Shown here: positions 1 through 4,686 of the stretch, piece after piece
How the letters are laid out: each line of letters starts with the position of its first letter
Position numbering within the stretch: the stretch's first letter is position 1
Source: Zoogloeaceae bacterium
GTDB lineage: Bacteria; Pseudomonadota; Gammaproteobacteria; Burkholderiales; Rhodocyclaceae
Length of the DNA stretch: 5,075 nucleotides
NCBI GenBank assembly: GCA_031281985.1
Contig: JAITEO010000069.1
Span: 1-5,075, forward strand
Direction of reading: 5' to 3'
Notes under the pieces: model-generated
Told to the model about the DNA's origin: nothing
Databases searched by the model: none
The model's input: the letters and a program-made list of their open reading frames with translations, nothing else
Made by a program: the position numbers and the translations under genes

Positions 1-111
1 TTCAAACAAATCGGCCCCATCACGCCGGAAGTGCTGGAAAAGAAACTCCTGCCGCTGATTGCCCAATGGGATCAGGAATCAGGGATCAGGAATCAGGAAT
101 CAGGAGACTGA
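1..111 (+). CDS. C-terminal end of a CcmG/DsbE (TlpA-like) thiol:disulfide interchange protein, partial
   Basis: Frame 1 is open from the left edge and ends at TGA 109-111, leaving 36 residues. The segment from GPITPEVLEKK to LLPLIAQW resembles the end of the thioredoxin fold in CcmG/DsbE proteins, where a glycine after the last strand is followed by a helix ending in PL. CcmG is a membrane-anchored periplasmic thioredoxin that reduces apocytochrome c or CcmH during cytochrome c maturation. The CXXC active site would lie upstream of the window, so the family call rests on this short tail. The last 12 or so residues (DQESGIRNQESG) are encoded by a 7-bp tandem repeat and look like a non-conserved extension. 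The gene converges on fmt with 24 bp between the stop codons, and I see no terminator between them. A generic TlpA/ResA family protein is the main alternative. Confidence 0.6.
   Translation, partial: FKQIGPITPEVLEKKLLPLIAQWDQESGIRNQESGD
71..105 (+). repeat. Five tandem copies of a 7-bp repeat (ATCAGGA)
   Basis: The five units are 71-77 ATCAGGA, 78-84 ATCAGGG, 85-91, 92-98 and 99-105 (all ATCAGGA), so only one base departs from perfect repetition. The array lies inside the end of the ccmG-like reading frame, stopping 3 bases before the stop codon. The unit is not a multiple of three, so gain or loss of one copy would change the reading frame of the protein tail and its stop codon. Confidence 0.95.
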
Positions 112-135
112 GGACAGAACGGGCAAGTCCGCTTC

Positions 136-1062
136 TTACGTAAAGTGCATGCCTGTTCGTATCGCGGTGTAACCCGCCAGGAATTGGGCGGCGGCGAGGC
201 GTTTGCCGCCGGGTTTTTGCAGTTCCGTGAGGAGCAGCGCGTCTTCGCCGCAGGCGACGCAAATTCCTTCCTTGCCGATAGCGAGCACCGTGCCGGGCGG
301 AGCGGCAGTGGGCGCGGCGCTTGGGCGGGCGGCGTGGATTTTCAGCGTATCGTCCGCAAAGCGGGCGTGCGCGACCGGAAAGGGCGTGAAGGCGCGAATC
401 TGGCGATCCAGTTCATGGGCGCTTTTTTGCCAGTCCAGCCGAGCTTCGGCCTTGTCGATCTTGGCGGCGTAGGTCACCCCTTCCGCGGCTTGCGGCACGG
501 CGGGCAGCGGCAGGCGGGGCAGGGTTGCGACGAGGAGTTGCGCGCCCAGCACGGCCAGCCGGTCGTGCAGGCTGGTCGCGGTATCGTGGGCGGTAATGGG
601 CGTCGTTACGCTTGCCAGCAGCGCGCCGGTATCCAGGCCGGCATCCATCTGCATCAGGCTGATGCCGCTTTCTGTGTCGCCTGCCAGGATGGCGCGCTGG
701 ATGGGCGCCGCGCCGCGCCAGCGCGGGAGGAGGGAAGCGTGCAGGTTGATGGCGCCCAGACGCGGCATCTCCAGCACGGACTGCGGCAGGAGAAGGCCAT
801 AGGCGGCGACGATCAGGGCGTCGGCCTGTTGGGCGCGGATGCGTTCCCGGACTTCCGGGTCGCTTTTCAGGGAAAGCGGCTGCAAGACTTCCAGACCATG
901 CCGCAAGGCCAGCTTCTTGACCGGCGAAAGCTGCGTCTGCATCCCCCGCCCCGCCGGACGGTCGGGCTGGGTCAGCACGAGCGGCGCCGCGTGTCCGGCA
1001 TCGAGCAGGGCGGCAAGCGCGACGGCGGCGAATTCCGGCGTTCCGGCAAAAATCAGTTGCAT
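136..1062 (-). CDS. fmt: Methionyl-tRNA formyltransferase
   Basis: The 308-residue protein has the usual family length. Fmt transfers a formyl group from 10-formyltetrahydrofolate to Met-tRNA(fMet) in the cytoplasm, making the bacterial initiator tRNA. Visible features are the N-terminal strand LIFAGTPEFA (3-12), the TQPDRPAGRG loop (31-40), the catalytic triad at N106, H108 and D144 (NLHAS at 106-110; DAGLDTG at 140-146), and SLLPRWRGAAPIQ (110-122), which is characteristic of the formyltransferase core. The C-terminal tRNA-binding domain begins near residue 200 and contains the typical RAFTPFPVA segment. The start gives the canonical MxLIFAGTPEF opening. No clear Shine-Dalgarno sequence precedes it, so translation may be coupled to def, whose stop codon is 31 bp upstream. 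Stop codon TAA is at 136-138. No key residue is missing. Confidence 0.98.
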   Translation of the reverse strand: MQLIFAGTPEFAAVALAALLDAGHAAPLVLTQPDRPAGRGMQTQLSPVKKLALRHGLEVLQPLSLKSDPEVRERIRAQQADALIVAAYGLLLPQSVLEMPRLGAINLHASLLPRWRGAAPIQRAILAGDTESGISLMQMDAGLDTGALLASVTTPITAHDTATSLHDRLAVLGAQLLVATLPRLPLPAVPQAAEGVTYAAKIDKAEARLDWQKSAHELDRQIRAFTPFPVAHARFADDTLKIHAARPSAAPTAAPPGTVLAIGKEGICVACGEDALLLTELQKPGGKRLAAAQFLAGYTAIRTGMHFT

Positions 1063-1093
1063 ACAAGTTTCACAAAAGGGATTTCACGAAGCG

Positions 1094-1606
1094 TCACAAC
1101 GCCTGGGCGCTTTTTCGCGCCTGCTTGACGAGCTTGTCGCGGATGCGCGTCTGTTTGAGTTGCGAGAGATGATCGACGAACACCTTGCCTTGCAGGTGGT
1201 CGATCTCATGCTGGATGCAGACGGCCAGCAGGCCATCGGCGTCCAGGGACTGCGGCCGGGCGTCGAGATCGAGGTATTCGACGCGCACCGTGGCGGCGCG
1301 TTCCACCTTTTCGTAGACGCCGGGGACGGAAAGACATCCCTCTTCATAGACCTGCTGCCCATCCCGGCGCGTGATGCGCGGATTGATGAACACGCGCAAT
1401 TGATTGCGCTCCTCGGAAATATCGATGACCACGATCTGCCGATGCACATCGATCTGCGTCGCAGCCAGGCCAATGCCCGGCGCGGCGTACATGGTCTCGG
1501 CCATATCCGCGGCCAGGGCGCGAACCGACGCGTCGATCTGCGTGATGGGCGCGGCAATTTTTCGCAGTCGGGGATCGGGGAAACGCAAAATGGAAAATAA
1601 AGTCAT
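1094..1606 (-). CDS. def: Peptide deformylase
   Basis: The 170-residue metalloenzyme removes the N-formyl group from the initiator methionine of nascent proteins at the ribosome. All three family motifs are present: GIGLAATQ (44-51), EGCLS (89-93) with metal ligand C91, and HEIDH (133-137) with metal ligands H133 and H137 and catalytic E134. The N-terminus [16 protein letters not shown] matches the usual start of the family, supporting the ATG at 1604-1606. The Shine-Dalgarno signal is weak (only a distant GAG). The gene lies 31 bp upstream of fmt on the same strand, the classic def-fmt pairing, and is divergent from the LysM gene. It is an apparently intact type 1 deformylase. Confidence 0.98.
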   Translation of the reverse strand: MTLFSILRFPDPRLRKIAAPITQIDASVRALAADMAETMYAAPGIGLAATQIDVHRQIVVIDISEERNQLRVFINPRITRRDGQQVYEEGCLSVPGVYEKVERAATVRVEYLDLDARPQSLDADGLLAVCIQHEIDHLQGKVFVDHLSQLKQTRIRDKLVKQARKSAQAL

Positions 1607-1614
1607 GAAAATGC

Positions 1615-1643
1615 TTGCTCAATTAAGTCATTACGTGCAAAAT
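1615..1643 (+). promoter_or_regulatory. Weak candidate promoter for the LysM-dprA operon
   Basis: TTGCTC (1615-1620, 3/6) is followed by a 17-bp spacer and CAAAAT (1638-1643, 4/6). It would give a leader of about 115 nt carrying the 1682-1728 inverted repeat, and it would overlap the candidate def promoter on the other strand. Both matches are mediocre. I saw nothing clearly better in the 160-bp intergenic region. Confidence 0.2.
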
Positions 1644-1648
1644 CTCAA
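1621..1648 (-). promoter_or_regulatory. Candidate sigma-70-like promoter for def-fmt
   Basis: On the minus strand TTGAGA (1643-1648, 5/6 to the -35 consensus) is followed by a 16-bp spacer and TTAATT (1621-1626, only 3/6 to the -10 consensus), ending 14 bp before the def start. The -10 element is poor and the leader would be very short. The location is right for the operon, but the call rests on motif inspection only. Confidence 0.25.
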
Positions 1649-1681
1649 GTGTTTTCGAGAAGTGGAACAGCATGCGCTTTC

Positions 1682-1728
1682 AGAAACAGCACAAAAGGGC
1701 GTGGTAATTGGCAGCGAGCGCTGTTTCT
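1682..1728. repeat. 9-bp perfect inverted repeat in the def/LysM divergent intergenic region
   Basis: AGAAACAGC at 1682-1690 and its exact complement GCTGTTTCT at 1720-1728 are separated by 29 bp. The spacer includes the AT-rich GTGGTAATTGG. It lies 38 bp upstream of the LysM start, so it could be a leader stem-loop or a two-half-site operator. No T-tract follows, so it is not an obvious terminator. The function is not known. Confidence 0.5.
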
Positions 1729-1754
1729 CTTGGTCCGGCAGTTCCGACGCACAC

Positions 1755-1760
1755 GAGGAA
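1755..1760 (+). promoter_or_regulatory. Shine-Dalgarno sequence fixing the LysM gene start
   Basis: GAGGAA lies 6 bases before ATG 1767-1769. The reading frame is open much further upstream, with earlier ATGs, but only this start has a good ribosome binding site directly followed by a signal peptide. Confidence 0.8.
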
Positions 1761-1766
1761 AATCAC

Positions 1767-2942
1767 ATGTCCCGCATTATATCTGCCTTGCTTCTGGTTG
1801 TGGCGATGGCCGCTGTGCCCGCATTCGCCGACGAAGCCCCACTCACCCTGGCCGACAACGCGCCGGATCGCTATGTTGTCGTCAAAGGAGATACCCTCTG
1901 GGGTATTTCCGGCAGGTTCTTGAATGAACCCTGGCGCTGGCCGGAAATCTGGCGGCTCAACATGGCGCAGATCAAGAATCCGCACCTGATCTATCCCGGC
2001 GACATCATCCTGCTGGATTACGTAGACGGGCGTCCGCGCCTGCGGCTGGGCAAGCCGATAGGCTCCGGCAACGTCAAGCTCTCGCCGGAAGTGCACAGCG
2101 AGCAGATCACCAAGGCCATTCCTTCCATTCCGCCCAACGCCATCGAACCGTTCATTTCCCGCCCCCTGGTGGTAGGCGCGCATGATCTCGACGACGCGCC
2201 GCAACTGGTGGGCATGGACGATTCCCGCGTAATCATCGGGCATGGTGACGAGATCTTTGCGCTGGGCATCACCGACAATCATCCCAACTGGCACATCTAC
2301 CGCTTGGGCGCGCCGCTCAAGAATCCGGTTCCGGAAAACTTCTTCGGCGAAACCAAGAAAGACGTGCTGGGGCCGGTGGAAACCTACATGCGCGGGCCGC
2401 TCCCCGCGCTTACGCCGGTCGGCACGGAAAAACCCGTCGATCCGGTCGTAGCCACAGTCGGTAAACCCGGCGATCTGTTGGGCTACGAGGTCGTTTATCT
2501 GGGCACCGCGCGCCTCAAGGAACAAGGCGAGGTCAGCACGTTGGAAGTCCTGACGGCGAAGGAAGAAATCCTCCAGGGCGATCTGCTGATGCCCGCCGAA
2601 GAACCCGTCCTCGAATCCTACATGCCGCACGTGCTGGAAACCGACGTGGCGGGCGGACAGGTCGTTTCGGTCTATGGCGGCGTGGGCGTGGGCAGCAAGT
2701 TCTCGGTGGTCGCCATCAACCTGGGCGAAAACGTGGGACTGGAACCGGGACACGTGCTGGGCATCTACAGCAAGCGAAACGCGACCTACCGCGACAAGAA
2801 GCAACGCGCCCGGACGATCGCCCTGCCGGACAAGCGCAACGGCGTGCTCTTCGTGTTCCGCGTATTTGACCGCGTTTCCTACGGGCTGGTCATGGAAGCG
2901 GCGCGCCCCGTGGTCGTCGGGGATGGCATCAAGAAGCCCTGA
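1767..2942 (+). CDS. Secreted LysM-domain protein
   Basis: The product has 391 residues from the chosen ATG. It opens with a Sec signal peptide: basic MSR, a hydrophobic run (about 4-17), and a probable cleavage after AFA at residue 21. A LysM domain follows at about residues 35-83 (YVVVKGDTLWGIS, then the RWPEIWRLN helix and PHLIYPGDIILL), containing the conserved GDTLW and YPGD. LysM binds N-acetylglucosamine in peptidoglycan, so the protein is probably periplasmic and wall-associated. The remaining 300 residues show no catalytic motif I recognise. The end (about 310-391), with SVYGGVG, GLEPGHVLGIYS and VFRVFDRVSYGLVMEA, resembles the conserved C-terminus of the LysM proteins commonly found beside dprA in betaproteobacteria. 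Its stop codon overlaps the dprA start region by 20 bp, suggesting co-transcription and coupled translation. The exact physiological role is unknown. Confidence 0.92.
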   Translation: MSRIISALLLVVAMAAVPAFADEAPLTLADNAPDRYVVVKGDTLWGISGRFLNEPWRWPEIWRLNMAQIKNPHLIYPGDIILLDYVDGRPRLRLGKPIGSGNVKLSPEVHSEQITKAIPSIPPNAIEPFISRPLVVGAHDLDDAPQLVGMDDSRVIIGHGDEIFALGITDNHPNWHIYRLGAPLKNPVPENFFGETKKDVLGPVETYMRGPLPALTPVGTEKPVDPVVATVGKPGDLLGYEVVYLGTARLKEQGEVSTLEVLTAKEEILQGDLLMPAEEPVLESYMPHVLETDVAGGQVVSVYGGVGVGSKFSVVAINLGENVGLEPGHVLGIYSKRNATYRDKKQRARTIALPDKRNGVLFVFRVFDRVSYGLVMEAARPVVVGDGIKKP

Positions 2943-4089
2943 AACGGAGGATGCGACGGGTCTGTCTGACTGGCTCAGACTGACCCTGATCCCGGGCATA
3001 GGCGGCGAATCGCAGCGCAAGCTGCTCGCCGCCTTTGGTTTGCCGCAACACGTCTTTGCCGCCGGACATCTGGCGCAACGCCAGATCATCGCCAGCAAGG
3101 CCGATCTCTTGACCGAAGCGCACAACGCCGCGCTGGACGAAAAAATCGCCGCCACGCTCGCCTGGGCCGAAAAACCCGATTGCCACATCATCACCCTGGC
3201 GGACAAACGCTATCCGCCGCAGCTTCTGGAAATCCCCGATCCGCCGACCCTGTTGTACGTGCGCGGCAACCCGGCGACGCTCTCCTGCCCCGGCATCGCC
3301 GTCGTCGGCAGCCGCAATGCCACGCCGCAGGGATGCAAGATTGCCGAGGATTTCGCCCGCACGCTGGCGGACGCCGGATTTGTCATCATCAGCGGCCTGG
3401 CGCTGGGCATAGACGCCGCCGCGCACAACGGCGCGCTGACAAGCCGGACGCGGCAGGCGGAAAACACCATCGCCGTCATCGGCACGGGCGCGGATCGGCT
3501 CTATCCGGCGAGAAACCAGGCATTGGCGCAACGCATCGTCGAATGCGGCGCCATCGTTTCCGAATTTCCCCTGGGCACGCCCGCCATCGCCGCCAATTTC
3601 CCCCGCCGCAACCGCGTCATTTCCGGCCTGGCGCGCGGCGTGCTGGTGGTCGAGGCGGCCACGGAAAGCGGCTCGCTGATTACCGCGCGACTGGCAGGAG
3701 AACAGGGACGCGAGGTTTTCGCCATCCCCGGCTCCATCCATTCCCCATTTTCCAGAGGTTGCCATCGCCTCATCCGCCAGGGCGCGAAGCTGGTGGAATC
3801 CGCACAGGACATCCTGGAAGAATTGACGGGCGCATACCCAACGCCGCCAGCGCCGGAACCCGAACCGCCGTCCCCCACGTCCGCGCCGGATGCCGCCGCG
3901 AGTGACGAGGAATCCCGCGTTCTCGCCCAACTGGGGCATGACCTCTGCACCCTCGATGAACTGGCGCTGCGCACCGCCCTACCCGCCGACACCCTGCTCG
4001 CCCTGCTCTTGAACCTGGAACTGGAAGGCCAGATCGCGACCTTGCCGGGTAATCGCTACCAGCGGATATACGGATACGGCAAAAAGTAA
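2923..4089 (+). CDS. dprA: DNA-processing protein DprA
   Basis: The 388-residue product (from ATG 2923) is the DprA/Smf family protein, which binds incoming single-stranded DNA and loads RecA during natural transformation. In order: a helical N-terminal region (about 15-80, with LTLIPGIG); a Rossmann-like DprA core (about 85-300) carrying AVVGSRNATPQG (126-137), SGLALGIDAAAHNGAL (157-172), YPARN (194-198), SEFPLGTP (213-220), NFPRRNRVISGL (225-236) and RGCHRLIRQGAKLVE (278-292); a Pro/Ala-rich linker (305-326); and a C-terminal winged-helix-like domain (about 330-385). The ATG at 2923 is the only ATG, GTG or TTG upstream of the conserved core but has no good Shine-Dalgarno sequence. A GGAGG lies inside the frame at 2946-2950, so translation may be coupled to the LysM gene or begin later. 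The frame is intact. The last codons and the TAA stop lie inside a repeated stem-loop. Confidence 0.96.
   Translation: MASRSPETEDATGLSDWLRLTLIPGIGGESQRKLLAAFGLPQHVFAAGHLAQRQIIASKADLLTEAHNAALDEKIAATLAWAEKPDCHIITLADKRYPPQLLEIPDPPTLLYVRGNPATLSCPGIAVVGSRNATPQGCKIAEDFARTLADAGFVIISGLALGIDAAAHNGALTSRTRQAENTIAVIGTGADRLYPARNQALAQRIVECGAIVSEFPLGTPAIAANFPRRNRVISGLARGVLVVEAATESGSLITARLAGEQGREVFAIPGSIHSPFSRGCHRLIRQGAKLVESAQDILEELTGAYPTPPAPEPEPPSPTSAPDAAASDEESRVLAQLGHDLCTLDELALRTALPADTLLALLLNLELEGQIATLPGNRYQRIYGYGKK
2946..2950 (+). promoter_or_regulatory. Strong GGAGG just after the assigned dprA start
   Basis: GGAGG sits 21 bp inside the assigned dprA frame and directly after the LysM stop codon. The adjacent ATG (2951) is out of frame, touches the GGAGG, and would encode only ten codons. 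In-frame CTG 2962-2964, 11 bases downstream, would give a product beginning SDWLRLTLIPGIG, close to the usual DprA N-terminus. It could be a real ribosome binding site for a non-ATG start, or chance. Confidence 0.35.
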
Positions 4090-4103
4090 AAAACCACTTT
4101 TTG
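4078..4103 (+). repeat. Stem-loop repeat, copy 1, containing the dprA stop codon
   Basis: CAAAAAGT (4080-4087) pairs with ACTTTTTG (4096-4103) around an 8-nt loop (4088-4095, A6CC). The unit begins with the last codons of dprA (GGC AAA AAG TAA). It matches the reverse complement of 4422-4447 at 22 of 26 positions and that of 4453-4478 at 22 of 26. Part of the match is A-tract and so low complexity, but the 12-base word GGCAAAAAGTAA and the CCACTT end are shared or nearly shared. Confidence 0.65.
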
Positions 4104-4163
4104 TGCGGCTTTGCCGCATCTGGCTTCGCCAGACCAGCCTTTGGCTGTTGCGGCCTTTGGCCC
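4104..4163. repeat. Array of four abutting ~15-nt mini-hairpins
   Basis: Four small palindromes with 3-nt loops follow one another with no gap. These are TGCGGC-TTT-GCCGCA (4104-4118, 6-bp stem), TCTGGC-TTC-GCCAGA (4119-4133, 6-bp stem), CAGCC-TTT-GGCTG (4135-4147, 5-bp stem, within module 4134-4148) and GGCC-TTT-GGCC (4152-4162, 4-bp stem). Their centres lie at 4111, 4126, 4141 and 4157. Stem sequences differ while the architecture is kept, which suggests the structure matters or that the array grew from related units. The array lies between the dprA stop codon and its terminator, so it would be in the mRNA 3' untranslated region. Confidence 0.85.
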
Positions 4164-4180
4164 TGTGCCGGTTCAGTTTG

Positions 4181-4213
4181 CAAAAAAGGGCAAGCGGAGC
4201 TTGCCCTTTTTTG
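4181..4213. terminator. Strong, probably bidirectional rho-independent terminator after dprA
   Basis: A perfect 15-bp stem (4181-4195 with 4199-4213) closes a GGA loop (4196-4198). Its core is GGGCAAGC/GCTTGCCC, flanked by A6 on the left and T6 (4207-4212) on the right. On the plus strand this is a GC-rich hairpin running into a T-tract, and the symmetry gives the same signal on the minus strand. It should end the LysM-dprA transcript about 100-120 nt after the dprA stop codon and could also stop minus-strand transcription arriving from 4489-5075. Confidence 0.9.
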
Positions 4214-4253
4214 GGGTAAAAGCGAGGAAACCCACTACGCTCTGCACGATCCT

Positions 4254-4336
4254 GTAGGGGCGCGCTGCGCGCGCCCGTTGGCCGTTGGCCGTTGCGCGGC
4301 GGGAATGGTCTGCAGGCGCACGCAGTGCGCCCCTAC
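4254..4336. repeat. Pair of inverted GTAG-type REP sequences (BIME)
   Basis: The left unit 4254-4276 starts with GTAG and then folds as GGGCGCGC-TGC-GCGCGCCC (4258-4265, 4269-4276). The right unit, on the minus strand (4336 down to 4315), also starts with GTAG and folds as GGCGCAC-TGC-GTGCGCC. The two agree at 20 of 22 positions, and the two differences are in opposite stem arms (G/A and C/T). A 5' GTAG or GTGG foot plus a GC-rich imperfect hairpin is the known signature of REP elements mobilised by REP-associated tyrosine transposases (RAYT/TnpA-REP), and two inverted REPs form a bacterial interspersed mosaic element. The RAYT gene itself is not in this window. Confidence 0.8.
4277..4294 (+). 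repeat. 7-bp tandem repeat (GTTGGCC) between the two REPs
   Basis: GTTGGCC occurs at 4277-4283 and 4284-4290, followed by a partial unit GTTG at 4291-4294. It directly adjoins the left REP and lies in the spacer that separates the inverted pair. Confidence 0.8.
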
Positions 4337-4366
4337 GACACCCCAAGACCGCGCTGGTTTGCGTTG

Positions 4367-4419
4367 GGTTTAAAGGTTTGAAGGCGAAGCGTGCTTTGCC
4401 GTCAACCCCAAGATAAACC
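4367..4419. repeat. Long imperfect stem-loop with internal loop
   Basis: The outer stem GGTTTA/TAAACC (4367-4372 with 4414-4419) encloses an inner stem running from 4375-4390 to 4393-4407. The inner stem contains GGCGAAGC facing GCTTTGCC, with one mismatch, one G-T pair and one bulged T. The sequence has no convincing reading frame. It could be a decayed repeat or part of a structured RNA; nothing shows which. Confidence 0.55.
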
Positions 4420-4448
4420 GGCAAAAAGTGGGGGGTTACTTTTTGCCG
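4419..4448. repeat. 11-bp perfect stem-loop (contains repeat copy 2)
   Basis: CGGCAAAAAGT (4419-4429) pairs with ACTTTTTGCCG (4438-4448) around an 8-nt loop of G6TT. With one bulged C at 4418 the stem extends by three A-T pairs (4415-4417 with 4449-4451). Positions 4422-4447, read on the minus strand, are the second copy of the 26-nt repeat at the dprA end, and here the palindrome is more complete. It lies 41 bp beyond the end of the small minus-strand gene, but no clean T-tract follows on either strand, so I do not call it a terminator. Confidence 0.75.
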
Positions 4449-4452
4449 TTTC

Positions 4453-4478
4453 CATCAAGTGGATTTTTACTTTTTGAC
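4453..4478 (-). repeat. 26-nt repeat, copy 3 (inverted relative to copy 1)
   Basis: Read on the minus strand it carries the AAAAAGTAAAAA core and matches copy 1 (4078-4103) at 22 of 26 positions. It has lost the right arm of the palindrome. It stands in direct orientation to copy 2 with a 31-bp period. The A-rich core makes chance similarity partly possible. Confidence 0.5.
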
Positions 4479-4488
4479 GTGTCGTGTC

Positions 4489-4626
4489 TTATCTGGACTG
4501 TTGTGCGCGTTCGCGCATGCGCTGGTGGGACAGACGCACGTTTTCTTGCGCCCGTTTGATGATCATTGCTCGGATGGGCGCGTGTGCGTCCATGCTGGCG
4601 CGGCGATTGAGAACTCCGGTACTCAT
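4489..4626 (-). CDS. Small basic protein of unknown function
   Basis: A 45-residue frame runs from ATG 4624-4626 to TAA 4489-4491. AGGAG lies 9 bases upstream, and a plausible promoter stands about 60-90 bp upstream. I do not recognise the protein. It has nine arginines, one lysine and only three acidic residues, no cysteine and no signal peptide. From residue 18 onward (IRAMIIKRAQENVRL, then SHQRMRERAQQSR) it looks like one long, strongly basic amphipathic helix, suggesting nucleic-acid or membrane-surface contact, but that is inference. The same frame can be extended to a GTG at 4693-4695, which would lack a ribosome site. It is isolated, about 190 bp from the radical SAM gene on the same strand. 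It may be a real small gene or a chance frame; the good ribosome binding site tips the balance. Confidence 0.45.
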   Translation of the reverse strand: MSTGVLNRRASMDAHAPIRAMIIKRAQENVRLSHQRMRERAQQSR

Positions 4627-4635
4627 TTGCCCTGG

Positions 4636-4640
4636 CTCCT
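4636..4640 (-). promoter_or_regulatory. Shine-Dalgarno sequence of the small gene
   Basis: The minus strand reads AGGAG with a 9-base spacing to ATG 4624-4626. It is the best ribosome binding site in this intergenic stretch and is the main reason for choosing this start. Confidence 0.5.
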
Positions 4641-4657
4641 GTAAAAAATGGAAAGCG

Positions 4658-4676
4658 GCGCTGCGTGTTGCAGCGC
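4658..4676. repeat. 7-bp hairpin in the leader of the small gene
   Basis: GCGCTGC (4658-4664) pairs with GCAGCGC (4670-4676) around a 5-nt loop. If the candidate promoter at 4687-4714 is used, this hairpin is at the very 5' end of the transcript, 18 bases before the ribosome binding site. It could stabilise the RNA or modulate translation. Confidence 0.6.
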
Positions 4677-4686
4677 ACAAAACGTA

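Noticed and set aside
112..135. Terminator in the ccmG/fmt convergent gap
   Set aside because: Only a 4-bp GGAC/GTCC pairing with an 11-nt loop and no T-tract on either strand.
145..1128. Long plus-strand open frame (327 codons) opposite fmt
   Set aside because: It is the antisense shadow of fmt in GC-rich DNA. The product is low-complexity Gly/Arg/Gln-rich with no family features, whereas fmt has all its catalytic residues.
1404..1766. Upstream extension of the LysM reading frame to an ATG at 1404
   Set aside because: It would overlap def antisense and place the signal peptide in the protein interior. The ATG at 1767 has a GAGGAA site and starts the signal peptide.
1680..3206. 508-codon minus-strand frame across the LysM gene and the dprA start
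   Set aside because: Antisense shadow: it crosses two well-supported plus-strand genes and their junction, and its product has no recognisable domain.
2929..3939. 336-codon minus-strand frame opposite dprA
   Set aside because: Arg/Gly-rich shadow of dprA, which carries intact conserved motifs on the plus strand.
4101..4373. 90-codon plus-strand frame over the mini-hairpins, terminator and REPs
   Set aside because: It starts at a TTG with no ribosome site and consists of translated palindromes (Cys/Gly/Ala/Phe-rich 5-residue periodicity). It also runs through a strong terminator.
4173..4424. 83-codon minus-strand frame over the same palindromic island
   Set aside because: It is made of terminator and REP sequence with no ribosome site, so it is not credible as a protein.
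4419..4448. Rho-independent terminator for the small minus-strand gene
   Set aside because: The stem is good, but on the minus strand it is followed by GGTTTATC rather than a T-tract; kept only as a stem-loop.
4078..4478. CRISPR array
   Set aside because: Repeats are inverted, of different kinds and irregularly spaced. There are no uniform direct repeats with unique spacers and no cas genes.
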